Shown here one piece after another: positions 17,032 to 28,772 of a stretch of DNA of 45,043 nucleotides. The notes beneath the pieces were generated by a model. The model saw only the letters and a list, made by a program, of their open reading frames with translations. It ran no database searches and was not told the origin of the DNA. Source of the DNA: Phycisphaerales bacterium (lineage in GTDB: Bacteria > Planctomycetota > Phycisphaerae > Sedimentisphaerales > Anaerobacaceae); the NCBI GenBank assembly GCA_011057845.1, contig DSDB01000407.1, forward strand, positions 1 through 45,043, read 5' to 3'. A program made the translations under genes and the position numbers. The first letter of the stretch is position 1. Each line of letters opens with the position of its first letter.

Positions 17032-17580
17032 TCAGCCTTCCGTTACGGAAATGTGAATGTGACAGGCCTTCTTGCGGATCGGATGCGCCCGCCCGCGGTC
17101 CTTGGCAATCCACCGCTTGGTTCCGATGCGGATGCCCGCCTCATCCACGCGGGCCTCGCACACGTACAAATTATCGACGTCGGCCTGCTGTTCGTCCGCG
17201 TCCGCAACAGCCGCCTTCAACACCTTGCTCACCATGCTCGCTGCCCGCTTATTCGTGAACGCCAGGGTATCCAGGGCGTCCTGCACGGCCTGGCCCGCGA
17301 TCAATTGCGTGACCAGCCGGACCTTCCGGGCGCTCATCGGGGCGAAACGGTAGCTCGACCGCCAGTCCATCAATTCGTTGCGCTCGACATTCAGCGCCGT
17401 CGCCAACCGCCGAATATCCTCCGCCTCCGGCTGCGGCTTGAGCAGACCGCGCTGCCAGTTCTTCACGGCCGAACAGGCCTTAACCTCGTCAAAGCCGCCC
17501 CGCGCCAGATGCCCGGCCAGAGCCGTGGCGCTGACTTTGTTGTCGGCACACAGTTGTTTGAGTTTCGTAGCGCTTAGCAT
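17032..17580 (-). CDS. rplV: 50S ribosomal protein L22 fused to an N-terminal XRE-like helix-turn-helix domain
   Basis: 182 aa versus about 110-120 normally. Residues 73-182 are a complete L22 (FAPMSARKVRLVTQLIAG, AFTNKRAASMVSKVLKAAV, and the tunnel hairpin IGTKRWIAKDRGRAHPIRKK). Residues 1 to about 72 do not belong to L22. KLKQLCADNKVSATALAGHL, then CSAVKNWQRGLLKPQPEAED, then IRRLATALNVERNELMDW follow the helix pattern of Cro/XRE DNA-binding domains. The ATG at 17580 has GAGAT upstream and leaves a normal 45-nt gap to rpsS. Starting at Met71 would leave a 255-nt gap and no Shine-Dalgarno. The frame is open throughout. The role of the extra domain is unknown: rRNA binding, autoregulation or DNA contact are possible. 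Confidence 0.95.
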   Translation of the reverse strand: MLSATKLKQLCADNKVSATALAGHLARGGFDEVKACSAVKNWQRGLLKPQPEAEDIRRLATALNVERNELMDWRSSYRFAPMSARKVRLVTQLIAGQAVQDALDTLAFTNKRAASMVSKVLKAAVADADEQQADVDNLYVCEARVDEAGIRIGTKRWIAKDRGRAHPIRKKACHIHISVTEG

Positions 17581-17625
17581 AGCTTACATCTCGTGGTTCG
17601 TTTGACCGTCAGCTTTCCACGACCC

Positions 17626-17895
17626 TTATTTGATCTTCTTGCTGGAGTGCCCGCGGAACGTCCTTGTCAGAGAGAACTCGCCGAGCTTGTGTCCGACCAT
17701 ATCCTCGGTCACGAACACCTTGTTGAAGATCTTGCCGTTATGCACGAGAAACGTGTAACCCACGAATTCGGGAACAATCGTGCATCGCCTGGCCCAGGTC
17801 TTGATTGGCTCCTTGACGCCGGTCTGTATCTGCCTGTTGACCTTGGCGAACAACTTCTCGTCGACAAACGGGCCTTTTTTCAGAGATCGACTCAT
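17626..17895 (-). CDS. rpsS: 30S ribosomal protein S19
   Basis: 89 aa from [20 protein letters not shown]; the track begins two codons earlier at a TTG. Motifs [20 protein letters not shown] and [19 protein letters not shown] are intact. It sits on the 30S head with S13. It follows rplB by 62 bp. Confidence 0.98.
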   Translation of the reverse strand: MSRSLKKGPFVDEKLFAKVNRQIQTGVKEPIKTWARRCTIVPEFVGYTFLVHNGKIFNKVFVTEDMVGHKLGEFSLTRTFRGHSSKKIK

Positions 17896-17957
17896 ATTCA
17901 ACTCTCATGATGGACCCGGCGCGGCCTCCGGTAGTTTCCGACCGCACCCCGGCCGGA

Positions 17958-18809
17958 CTACAGGGTCAACTGACCCTGTCTCTTGTTCTTGCGTCTGCGG
18001 ATGATTCTCTTGTTGCTGATGTTTCTTGGGTTGCGGGTCTTGCCGCCCTTGGCCAGCACACCGGTCGGCGAACAGGGGTGCCGTCCGCCGTTGGCGCGGC
18101 CCTCTCCGCCGCCCATCGGATGCGATACGGGGTTCTGGGCCTTGCCGCGAACATGCGGCCGGCGGCCCATATGCCGCTGACGCCCCGCCTTGCCGATGCG
18201 CACGTTCTGATGGTCCGGATTGCTCAGCCGGCCGATGGTCGCCCGGCATTCCTTGCGCAGCATCCGCATTTCGCCGCTCGGCAGCACAACGGTCACCCAG
18301 TTGCCCTCTTTGGCGACGATCCGCGCCGCATTGCCGGCGCCGCGGACGAGTTTGCCACCCTGCCCGGCCGTCATCTCGATATTGTGAATCTCCAGCCCCG
18401 CCGGAATCGCCCAAAGCGGCATCGCGTTGCCGATCTTCGGCTCGCAGGATTCACCGCTCTCGACCACCTCGCCGACGGTAATTCCATAGGGGGCCAGGAT
18501 ATAACGCTTCTCGCCGTCAACGTAGTGCAGCAGCGAAATAAAGCAGTTGCGGTTCGGATCGTACTCGACCGTCGCCACCTTCGCGGGCACACCGTCCTTT
18601 TTCCGTTTGAAGTCGATGATGCGGTAGATGCGCCGCGCCCCGCCCCCGCGGAAACGAACCGTCGTCATGCCGCTGTGGTTGCGTCCGCCGCTCTTCTTGA
18701 TCCGCACGCAGAGCGACTTCTCGGGCCGGGTCGTTGTCAACTCGGCGTAATCGTTGACCGAGCTGTTTCGCCGTCCCGCACTCGTGGGTTTGTAAATTCG
18801 AACACCCAT
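17958..18809 (-). CDS. rplB: 50S ribosomal protein L2
   Basis: 283 aa. Starts [20 protein letters not shown]; contains the RNA-binding OB and SH3-like domains, and the [16 protein letters not shown] loop bearing the conserved His required near the peptidyl transferase centre. C-terminal [18 protein letters not shown] precedes it. Complete and of standard length. Confidence 0.98.
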   Translation of the reverse strand: MGVRIYKPTSAGRRNSSVNDYAELTTTRPEKSLCVRIKKSGGRNHSGMTTVRFRGGGARRIYRIIDFKRKKDGVPAKVATVEYDPNRNCFISLLHYVDGEKRYILAPYGITVGEVVESGESCEPKIGNAMPLWAIPAGLEIHNIEMTAGQGGKLVRGAGNAARIVAKEGNWVTVVLPSGEMRMLRKECRATIGRLSNPDHQNVRIGKAGRQRHMGRRPHVRGKAQNPVSHPMGGGEGRANGGRHPCSPTGVLAKGGKTRNPRNISNKRIIRRRKNKRQGQLTL

Positions 18810-18832
18810 ATCACGTACTCGCTATCTGAGAA

Positions 18833-19111
18833 TTAGAACAGGTCGATGTGGTAGTCCGGATGCAAATAGACAACCGCCTTCTTCCAGCCGGCGGTTCGGC
18901 CGATATGCCGACCCCGGCGACGTTGCTTGCCCAGCCGGTTCGCCGTGTGGACCTTCTTCACCTTCACGCTGTAAAGCCGCTCCACGGCGTTGCGAATCTG
19001 CGTCTTGTTCGCCTTGGCGTTCACCTCGAACGTGTAGGCGCTGCGCGTACCGGCGAAGTGCATGCCCTGTTCGGTCACCAGCGGTCGAACAATAATGTTG
19101 TAGTCGTCCAT
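18833..19111 (-). CDS. rplW: 50S ribosomal protein L23
   Basis: 92 aa from MDDYNIIVRPLVTEQGMHFA, with AGG upstream; the preceding 20 codons in the track are spurious. AYTFEVNAKANKTQIRNAVE is the family core. It lies at the tunnel exit, where trigger factor and SRP bind in other bacteria. It follows rplD by 56 bp. Confidence 0.98.
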   Translation of the reverse strand: MDDYNIIVRPLVTEQGMHFAGTRSAYTFEVNAKANKTQIRNAVERLYSVKVKKVHTANRLGKQRRRGRHIGRTAGWKKAVVYLHPDYHIDLF

Positions 19112-19167
19112 AAAGACCTGCCTTATGTCAAAACGCCCGCCGCCTCGATGCCGCCCGGCGGCCTCAA

Positions 19168-19818
19168 TCACGCCGGGTCCTGATCGCCTTTGCCCGCCGA
19201 GTCCTTGTTCAGCACCGACAGCAGGGCGTCCTTCGTGAACAGCATCTTGCGGTGGCTGCAGATATCCCCGGCGTTCAACTGCGCCACGGGCATCACCGCC
19301 AGCCGCCGGATGTTCCTCGCCGACTTGTATACGTTCTCATCAAAACCCGCCAGCGTCACCAGACAACTGCGGTCGATCTTGAGGTTACTGAGAATCCCCG
19401 CAAAATCCTTCGTGCGCGGCACGCTGAAATCCAGCTTGTCCACCACAACCACATCCTGGTTGAGCATCTTGGCCAGGATCGCCGAGTCGCGGGCCAGCCG
19501 CCGCTGCTTCTGCGGCATCCGTTGGCTGAAATCGCGGGCTGCTTTGGCAAAGGTCATACCGCCGCCGACCCGCTTGCCCGTACGGATGTTGCCAACGCGG
19601 GCATTGCCCGTGCCTTTCTGTTTGAAGAGCTTGCGGCCCGAACCGGCGACCATGCTGCGGCCCTTGGTCGCGGACGTGCCGACCCGCTTGTTCGCTTGGT
19701 ACATCACGATGGCCTGCTTGAGCAGGGGATACCGCACCGTGCCACCGAGAAGCGCCTCATCCACCGTCAGGCTCTCGATCTCCTGGCCATCCTTATTGTA
19801 AACAGGCAACTGAATCAT
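19168..19818 (-). CDS. rplD: 50S ribosomal protein L4
   Basis: 216 aa from MIQLPVYNKDGQEIESLTVD, with GGAA upstream. The tunnel loop contains GRKLFKQKGTGNARVG; the usual RAR after GTG reads NAR here. In E. coli L4 also represses the S10 operon through its leader, relevant because a long leader precedes rpsJ here. The C-terminal 16 residues are charged and low in complexity. Confidence 0.97.
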   Translation of the reverse strand: MIQLPVYNKDGQEIESLTVDEALLGGTVRYPLLKQAIVMYQANKRVGTSATKGRSMVAGSGRKLFKQKGTGNARVGNIRTGKRVGGGMTFAKAARDFSQRMPQKQRRLARDSAILAKMLNQDVVVVDKLDFSVPRTKDFAGILSNLKIDRSCLVTLAGFDENVYKSARNIRRLAVMPVAQLNAGDICSHRKMLFTKDALLSVLNKDSAGKGDQDPA

Positions 19819-19841
19819 CGCTAGAGTTCCGTCTGGAGTAC

Positions 19842-20489
19842 TTACACCTTCTTCGAGCATCGGACGATACAGTAACCGTCCGGCGGGCCCGGCACCGGAC
19901 CCTTGACCACCAGCAGATGGTTCTGACCATCGATGGACACCAGCGGGTGGTTGCGGGTCGTGACCCGGACGTTGCCCATCTGGCCGCCCATGCGTTTGCC
20001 CTTCTTCGGCCCGCCCGAGCGACCGGCGTTGGCGGCCACACCCGCCTGCGAACCCGGGGCCCGGTGCTTGCGCTCGGTGCCGTGCGACGCCGGGAACCCG
20101 CCGAAGCCGTGACGCTTCATCGGCCCGGCAAAGCCCTTGCCCTTGCTCATGCCGATGATATCCACGAGCTTGATGTCCGCAAACGATGAGACCGTGACCG
20201 AATCCCCAATCTGATAGGGCAGCTCGGCCCCGGCCGGCAAACGCATCTCGCGTACAAACCGCTTCGGAACCGTGCCCCCCTTGTGAGCGTGTCCTACGGC
20301 CGGCTTCCTGCGCCGCGCCGGTTTGATATCGTCGTAACCGAGTTGAACGGCGTTGTAGCCGTCATTCTCCACCGTCTTGACCTGCAAGACGCTGCACGGA
20401 CCGGCCTGGATCACCGTGACCGGGATCATCTTGCCCGACGCATCGTAGATCCGCGTCATCCCAACCTTTTTTCCCAGTATCATAGGCAT
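19842..20489 (-). CDS. rplC: 50S ribosomal protein L3
   Basis: 215 aa. MPMILGKKVGMTRIYDASGK at the start; GFAGPMKRHGFGGFPASHGT and GRSGGPKKGKRMGGQMGNVR are the central extension reaching the peptidyl transferase centre and containing the usual glutamine methylation region. Complete. It follows rpsJ by 38 bp. Confidence 0.98.
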   Translation of the reverse strand: MPMILGKKVGMTRIYDASGKMIPVTVIQAGPCSVLQVKTVENDGYNAVQLGYDDIKPARRRKPAVGHAHKGGTVPKRFVREMRLPAGAELPYQIGDSVTVSSFADIKLVDIIGMSKGKGFAGPMKRHGFGGFPASHGTERKHRAPGSQAGVAANAGRSGGPKKGKRMGGQMGNVRVTTRNHPLVSIDGQNHLLVVKGPVPGPPDGYCIVRCSKKV

Positions 20490-20527
20490 GGTCGCCGCCT
20501 CGTCTTTCTCTCGAAACCGTCAGCCGG

Positions 20528-20842
20528 TCAGGCTTTGATCCTAACAAAAACGCCCGCAGGAACGACCAGTCGGTTCAGGACCTCGACCGTGCGGGCATTC
20601 GCCTCATGGATGTCAATCAAACGCTTGTGCGTCCGCAACTCAAACTGCTCGCGCGACTTCTTGTCGATGTGAGGACTGCGAAGCACCGTATACCGCTCAA
20701 TCCGCGTCGGCAGCGGGATCGGACCGCTCACGCGGGCGTTCGTCTTCCTGGCGTGCTCGACGATCTCCTTCGCCGAGGAATCCAGCGCCCGGTGGTCGTA
20801 CGCCTCCATTCTGATTCGAATTCTTTCGGTTTCCGTCGCCAT
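20528..20842 (-). CDS. rpsJ: 30S ribosomal protein S10 (NusE)
   Basis: 104 aa. [20 protein letters not shown], then [20 protein letters not shown] with the conserved loop, and [20 protein letters not shown]. It is part of the 30S head and, as NusE, of antitermination complexes with NusB and NusG. GAGGT lies 8 nt upstream. It is the first gene of the S10 segment, preceded by a long leader and a strong promoter. Confidence 0.98.
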   Translation of the reverse strand: MATETERIRIRMEAYDHRALDSSAKEIVEHARKTNARVSGPIPLPTRIERYTVLRSPHIDKKSREQFELRTHKRLIDIHEANARTVEVLNRLVVPAGVFVRIKA

Positions 20843-21244
20843 AATCCTACCTCAGCGCCGCCGTCTCTGTAGAGACAACATCCGCAAAGCCTTATCACTC
20901 AACGTCAACGCTATTTCCAAATCACGACCTGAATAAGGCCGTCAACGGCTCAGAGCCACCGCCTGTATACCCGCCCTTGCGGCTCACGCCGGCGGTGTCT
21001 GCTGTGTCTTGTGGCAGGCAAGGCTTTTGCCCGATGCCGGTTCGCCGTGTCGCGACTCCGGCAAAGGGCGCCTTCCTTAATGCTTCTGGGCCGACCTGAT
21101 TCCCAAGTCCGCCGGGGTCGGACACACCCCGACACCCATACTCAAGAACAAAACAACCGTCCTTGACGCCTCATTGTTTAGATATGCCACAGCCCAACTG
21201 GGTTACGCAAAGCCGTCCTTGGCGATGCTCGCTACGGCTGAAAA
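20843..21244 (-). promoter_or_regulatory. About 400-nt untranslated leader of the S10 segment
   Basis: No credible gene lies here. In the transcript, GTCGG (21133-21129) and GGTCGG (21096-21091) can each pair with the same CCGACC (21121-21116), giving two mutually exclusive hairpins. Other elements are a 6-bp TGCCGG/CCGGCA pairing (21035-21063), an 11-of-12 direct repeat ccgtccttgacg / ccgtccttggcg (21157-21168, 21213-21224), and a perfect GTCTC-TGTA-GAGAC hairpin (20863-20876) just before the rpsJ ribosome-binding site. E. coli has a regulatory S10 leader bound by L4; whether this one acts similarly is inference. Confidence 0.6.
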
Positions 21245-21250
21245 GATTGG

Positions 21251-21279
21251 AGTTTAGCAGGGCAACGAAAATCTGTCAA
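21251..21279 (-). promoter_or_regulatory. Near-consensus sigma-70 promoter for the S10 segment
   Basis: On the minus strand TTGACA, exactly 17 bp, TAAACT. The -35 is perfect and the -10 has 4 of 6 matches. Transcription would start near 21244. It lies in the fusA-rpsJ gap, after a T-rich stretch past the fusA stop, and is the strongest promoter signal inside the ribosomal block. Confidence 0.85.
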
Positions 21280-21324
21280 TGAAATGCCCAAAAAATCCTG
21301 CCAAAAACAAAAAAAACGCCCCTC

Positions 21325-23400
21325 CTAAAGAATAATATCTTTGGCCAGTTGCTCCGGCACCTTCTCGTAGGTGTACGGTTCCATCGTGAATGTTCCACGC
21401 CCGCCCGTGGCGCTGCGAAGGTCATTGGAATACCCGAACATCTCCGCCAGGGGCACGTTCGCGTCGATAATCCGCATATTGCCGTGCAGACGGCAGTCCG
21501 TAATCACCCCGCGTCGGGCCATCAAATTGCCCTGGACGACCCCAAAATGGGCCTCCGGAACCACCACCTGCACCCGCATAATCGGCTCCAGCAGCACGGG
21601 ACCGGCGTTTTCAACCGCTTTGCCCAGTGCGATAGCCCCGGCCTGCTCAAACGCCAGATCCGAAGAGTCGACCGAGTGAAAAGACCCATCCACAAGGGTG
21701 ATCCGAAGTCCGATAACCGGATAGCCCGCCAGCACACCGCTTGACAAGGCATCGCGACAGCCCCTCTCAACCGAAGGAACATATTCCCGCGGCACCTCAT
21801 CGCCCCCGGCAATACTGATAAACTCGCTTTCCCGGCTCCACCGGCCGCTGTCATCCCTGAGCGGCTCGACTTCCACGACCACGTGTCCATATTGTCCGTG
21901 GCCACCGGTCTGATGCACAAACTTGCCTTCCCCTCTGGCTGGGTGGGAAATCGCCTCCTTGTAGGCCACCCGGGGTTTGCCCACCCGGACATCGATCTTC
22001 CGATCGTGAACCAGCTTATGCTGGAGGATTTCAAGGTGCAATTCACCCATGCCGGCAATGATCGTCTGGCCTGTCTCGGGGTCCACCTTGCACTCGAACG
22101 TCGGGTCTTCCCGCCGCAGATCCGCCAACGCCTCGCCCAGCTTGGCCTTTTCCGCGGCGGTTCGAGGCTCGATAGACATACTAATAACGGTGTGCGGAAA
22201 CGTGATGGTGGGCAACATGACGGGCTTCTTGGGGTCGCAGATCGTATCGCCGGTCAGCGTTTCCTTGAGCCCAATGACCGCCACAATATCGCCGGCGCCG
22301 GCGGAATCCAGCAGCCGCCGTTCGCTGGCATGCATCTCGAAAAGCCGGGTGATGTTCTCGCGCTTATCGCGATTCGGATTGAGCACCCGCGTGCCGGGCT
22401 TAAGCGTTCCCTGGTAAATCCGTAGGAAACTCAGATCCCCATGTGCATCGGTGGTAATCTTGAACGCCAGGGCAACCAGAGGGCGCTTGGGGTCGCACTT
22501 GACCTCCATCTCGACCTTCTCCTGGCCGGGTTTGTGCGCTGTCAGCGATGGTTTGTCCAGTGGTGAGGGCAGAAACGCGAGCACACCGTCGAGAAGTCGC
22601 TGCACGCCTATGTACTTCAACGCCGAACCCACAAACACGGGATGAAGTTCCCCGGCGATGACGCCCTTTCGAATGGCCGCATAGATCATCTCCCGCGTGG
22701 GCGTCTCGTCGTGAAGATAGGCCGCCATCAACTCCTCGCTGTACTCAGAGGCCTTCTCCAGCATCTGATCGCGGTATTGCTTCGCCCGGTCAAGAAGCTC
22801 CGCCGGAATCTCTCTCTCGACGAAGGTTGCCCCCATCTTCTCCGTCTGATAGAACACCGCCTGCATCGACACGAGGTCAATGATTCCGCGGAAGGAGTCG
22901 TCGGCCCCCATGGGCATCTGCATGACCACCGGATGGGCCAGCAGCTTGTCGCGGATGCTCTCGACGCTCATCTCGAAGTCGGCGCCGATCTTGTCCATCT
23001 TGTTGATGAAGCACAGGCACGGCAGGCCGTATTTCTTGCCCTGCCGCCACACGGTTTCGCTTTGGGCCTGCACCCCCTCACTGGCGTCAAAAACAGCCAC
23101 GGCGCCGTCAAGAACGCGAAGAGACCGCTCGACCTCGGCGGTAAAATCGATGTGCCCGGGGGTATCAATCAGGTTGACATCATGGCCCTTCCAAGGGCAC
23201 TTCGTCGCGGCCGATGTGATGGTAATGCCCCGCTTCTGCTCCTGTTCCAGATAGTCCATCACGGCCGTGCCGTCATGGACCTCGCCCATTTTGTAGGTCT
23301 TGCCCGTGTAGTACAGAATCCGCTCGGTCACCGTCGTCTTGCCGGCGTCGATGTGGGCCATGATACCGATATTCCGTACTTTTGTCAGGTCAGTCGCCAT
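21325..23400 (-). CDS. fusA: Translation elongation factor G
   Basis: 691 aa from MATDLTKVRNIGIMAHIDAG; the 28 extra codons in the track run back into a hairpin and are not coding. G motifs: AHIDAGKTT (G1), RGITITSAAT (G2), DTPGH (G3), NKMD (G4). Domains II to V are complete, ending AKDIIL. It drives ribosomal translocation with GTP. Unusually, no Shine-Dalgarno is visible; instead the 64-nt gap to rpsG holds a terminator-like hairpin whose T-run ends just before the ATG. The length and motifs indicate the canonical elongation type. Confidence 0.98.
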   Translation of the reverse strand: MATDLTKVRNIGIMAHIDAGKTTVTERILYYTGKTYKMGEVHDGTAVMDYLEQEQKRGITITSAATKCPWKGHDVNLIDTPGHIDFTAEVERSLRVLDGAVAVFDASEGVQAQSETVWRQGKKYGLPCLCFINKMDKIGADFEMSVESIRDKLLAHPVVMQMPMGADDSFRGIIDLVSMQAVFYQTEKMGATFVEREIPAELLDRAKQYRDQMLEKASEYSEELMAAYLHDETPTREMIYAAIRKGVIAGELHPVFVGSALKYIGVQRLLDGVLAFLPSPLDKPSLTAHKPGQEKVEMEVKCDPKRPLVALAFKITTDAHGDLSFLRIYQGTLKPGTRVLNPNRDKRENITRLFEMHASERRLLDSAGAGDIVAVIGLKETLTGDTICDPKKPVMLPTITFPHTVISMSIEPRTAAEKAKLGEALADLRREDPTFECKVDPETGQTIIAGMGELHLEILQHKLVHDRKIDVRVGKPRVAYKEAISHPARGEGKFVHQTGGHGQYGHVVVEVEPLRDDSGRWSRESEFISIAGGDEVPREYVPSVERGCRDALSSGVLAGYPVIGLRITLVDGSFHSVDSSDLAFEQAGAIALGKAVENAGPVLLEPIMRVQVVVPEAHFGVVQGNLMARRGVITDCRLHGNMRIIDANVPLAEMFGYSNDLRSATGGRGTFTMEPYTYEKVPEQLAKDIIL

Positions 23401-23405
23401 CTGTA

Positions 23406-23450
23406 CAAAGAAAAACTGCCACGGTCGTTGTTGAAGCGATCCGTGGCAGT
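23406..23450 (-). terminator. Terminator-like hairpin between rpsG and fusA
   Basis: Minus strand: ACTGCCACGG, 16-nt loop, CCGTGGCAGT, then TTTTCTTTG. A perfect 10-bp stem followed by a T-rich run has the form of an intrinsic terminator or attenuator. It starts 14 nt past the rpsG stop and ends a few nucleotides before the fusA ATG. It could limit read-through into EF-G, or control EF-G translation by structure at the start site. Confidence 0.75.
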
Positions 23451-23464
23451 GGGTTTCGACACTG

Positions 23465-23938
23465 CTACCATGCGAAGTGGGCAAACGCCTTATTCGCCTC
23501 GGCCATCCTGTGGATGTTCTCGCGAGTCGTCATGGCGCCGCCCTGCTCGTTATAGGCGTCCATCAGCTCAGCCGCCAGACGCTGGGCCATGGGCTTGCCC
23601 TTCTTGCCCCTGGCCGAGGCCAGAATCCATCGAAACGCCAGCGACTGCTGCCGTTTCGGGCTCACCTGCATGGGCACCTGATAACTGGCGCCGCCGACTC
23701 GCTTGCTGCGAACCTCAATCATCGGCTTGGTGTTGTTGATGGCCTTCTCGAAGACCTCCAGCGGGGCCACATCCTTGACCTTCTTCTCAATGATGTCCAT
23801 AGCCTCGTAGAACACCGCCTGAGCAGTGTTTTTCTTGCCGTCCTGCATCAGACAATTGATGAATTTGGCCACGAGCTTGCTGTTGAACTTCGGGTCGGGC
23901 TTCAACTGCTGACTCGAAGCGGTGAATTTCTTAGCCAT
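23465..23938 (-). CDS. rpsG: 30S ribosomal protein S7
   Basis: 157 aa. [20 protein letters not shown], then [20 protein letters not shown] and a C-terminal [19 protein letters not shown]. Nucleates the 30S head; in E. coli it represses the str operon. AGGA upstream. It follows rpsL by 41 bp. Confidence 0.98.
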   Translation of the reverse strand: MAKKFTASSQQLKPDPKFNSKLVAKFINCLMQDGKKNTAQAVFYEAMDIIEKKVKDVAPLEVFEKAINNTKPMIEVRSKRVGGASYQVPMQVSPKRQQSLAFRWILASARGKKGKPMAQRLAAELMDAYNEQGGAMTTRENIHRMAEANKAFAHFAW

Positions 23939-23979
23939 TGTGTTTCCTGTGAAAAACCTTCACGGACCGTTCCGTGCTT

Positions 23980-24351
23980 CTACTTGGGCTTCTTGGCGCC
24001 GTATTTGCTCCTGCCCTGCTTGCGGCCGTTCACGCTGGCGCAATCGAGGACACCACGAACGATATGGTAGCGAACGCCAGGCAGGTCTCGGACTCGGCCC
24101 CCGCGGATGATGACCGTGCTATGCTCCTGCAGGTTGTGGTCGATACCCGGGATGTAGGCCGTCACCTCTTTGCCGTTGGTCAATCGCACACGCGCGATCT
24201 TCCGCAAGGCCGAGTTCGGCTTCTTGGGGGTCTGCGTCCTGACAATCAGGCACACACCGCGTTTCTGAGGCGAACCGCTGATATCCGAGACGCGCTTGCG
24301 GCCCTTCGATGACTTCCTCGGTTTTCTGACTAGTTGGTTAATCGTAGGCAT
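23980..24351 (-). CDS. rpsL: 30S ribosomal protein S12
   Basis: 123 aa, aligning without gaps to E. coli S12 up to residue 95. The decoding loops [11 protein letters not shown] (Lys43, Lys44) and [17 protein letters not shown] are present. Asp89, the residue methylthiolated by RimO, is kept, and rimO lies at the window start. Position 88 is Arg where E. coli has Lys; Lys88Arg is a known streptomycin-resistance substitution in other species. It follows rpoC by 33 bp. Confidence 0.98.
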   Translation of the reverse strand: MPTINQLVRKPRKSSKGRKRVSDISGSPQKRGVCLIVRTQTPKKPNSALRKIARVRLTNGKEVTAYIPGIDHNLQEHSTVIIRGGRVRDLPGVRYHIVRGVLDCASVNGRKQGRSKYGAKKPK

Positions 24352-24384
24352 AGTCTGTTTCTCTGGCTGACATAGGTTCCTGGA

Positions 24385-28713
<4,329 letters not shown>

Positions 28714-28772
28714 GTGAGGTCGACTCCCAAAATGGTTGACAGATAGTTCGCCACGCCTTGACCCGCCAATGT

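Noticed and set aside
20922-21125. Minus ORFs of 67 and 61 aa in the S10 leader
   Set aside because: No Shine-Dalgarno, no domain pattern, and the region is better explained as a structured leader.
21301-21360. T-run after fusA as a full intrinsic terminator
   Set aside because: A CCAAAGA/TCTTTAGG stem overlaps the stop codon but is weak and separated from the T-run by about 7 nt, so it is only a possible signal.
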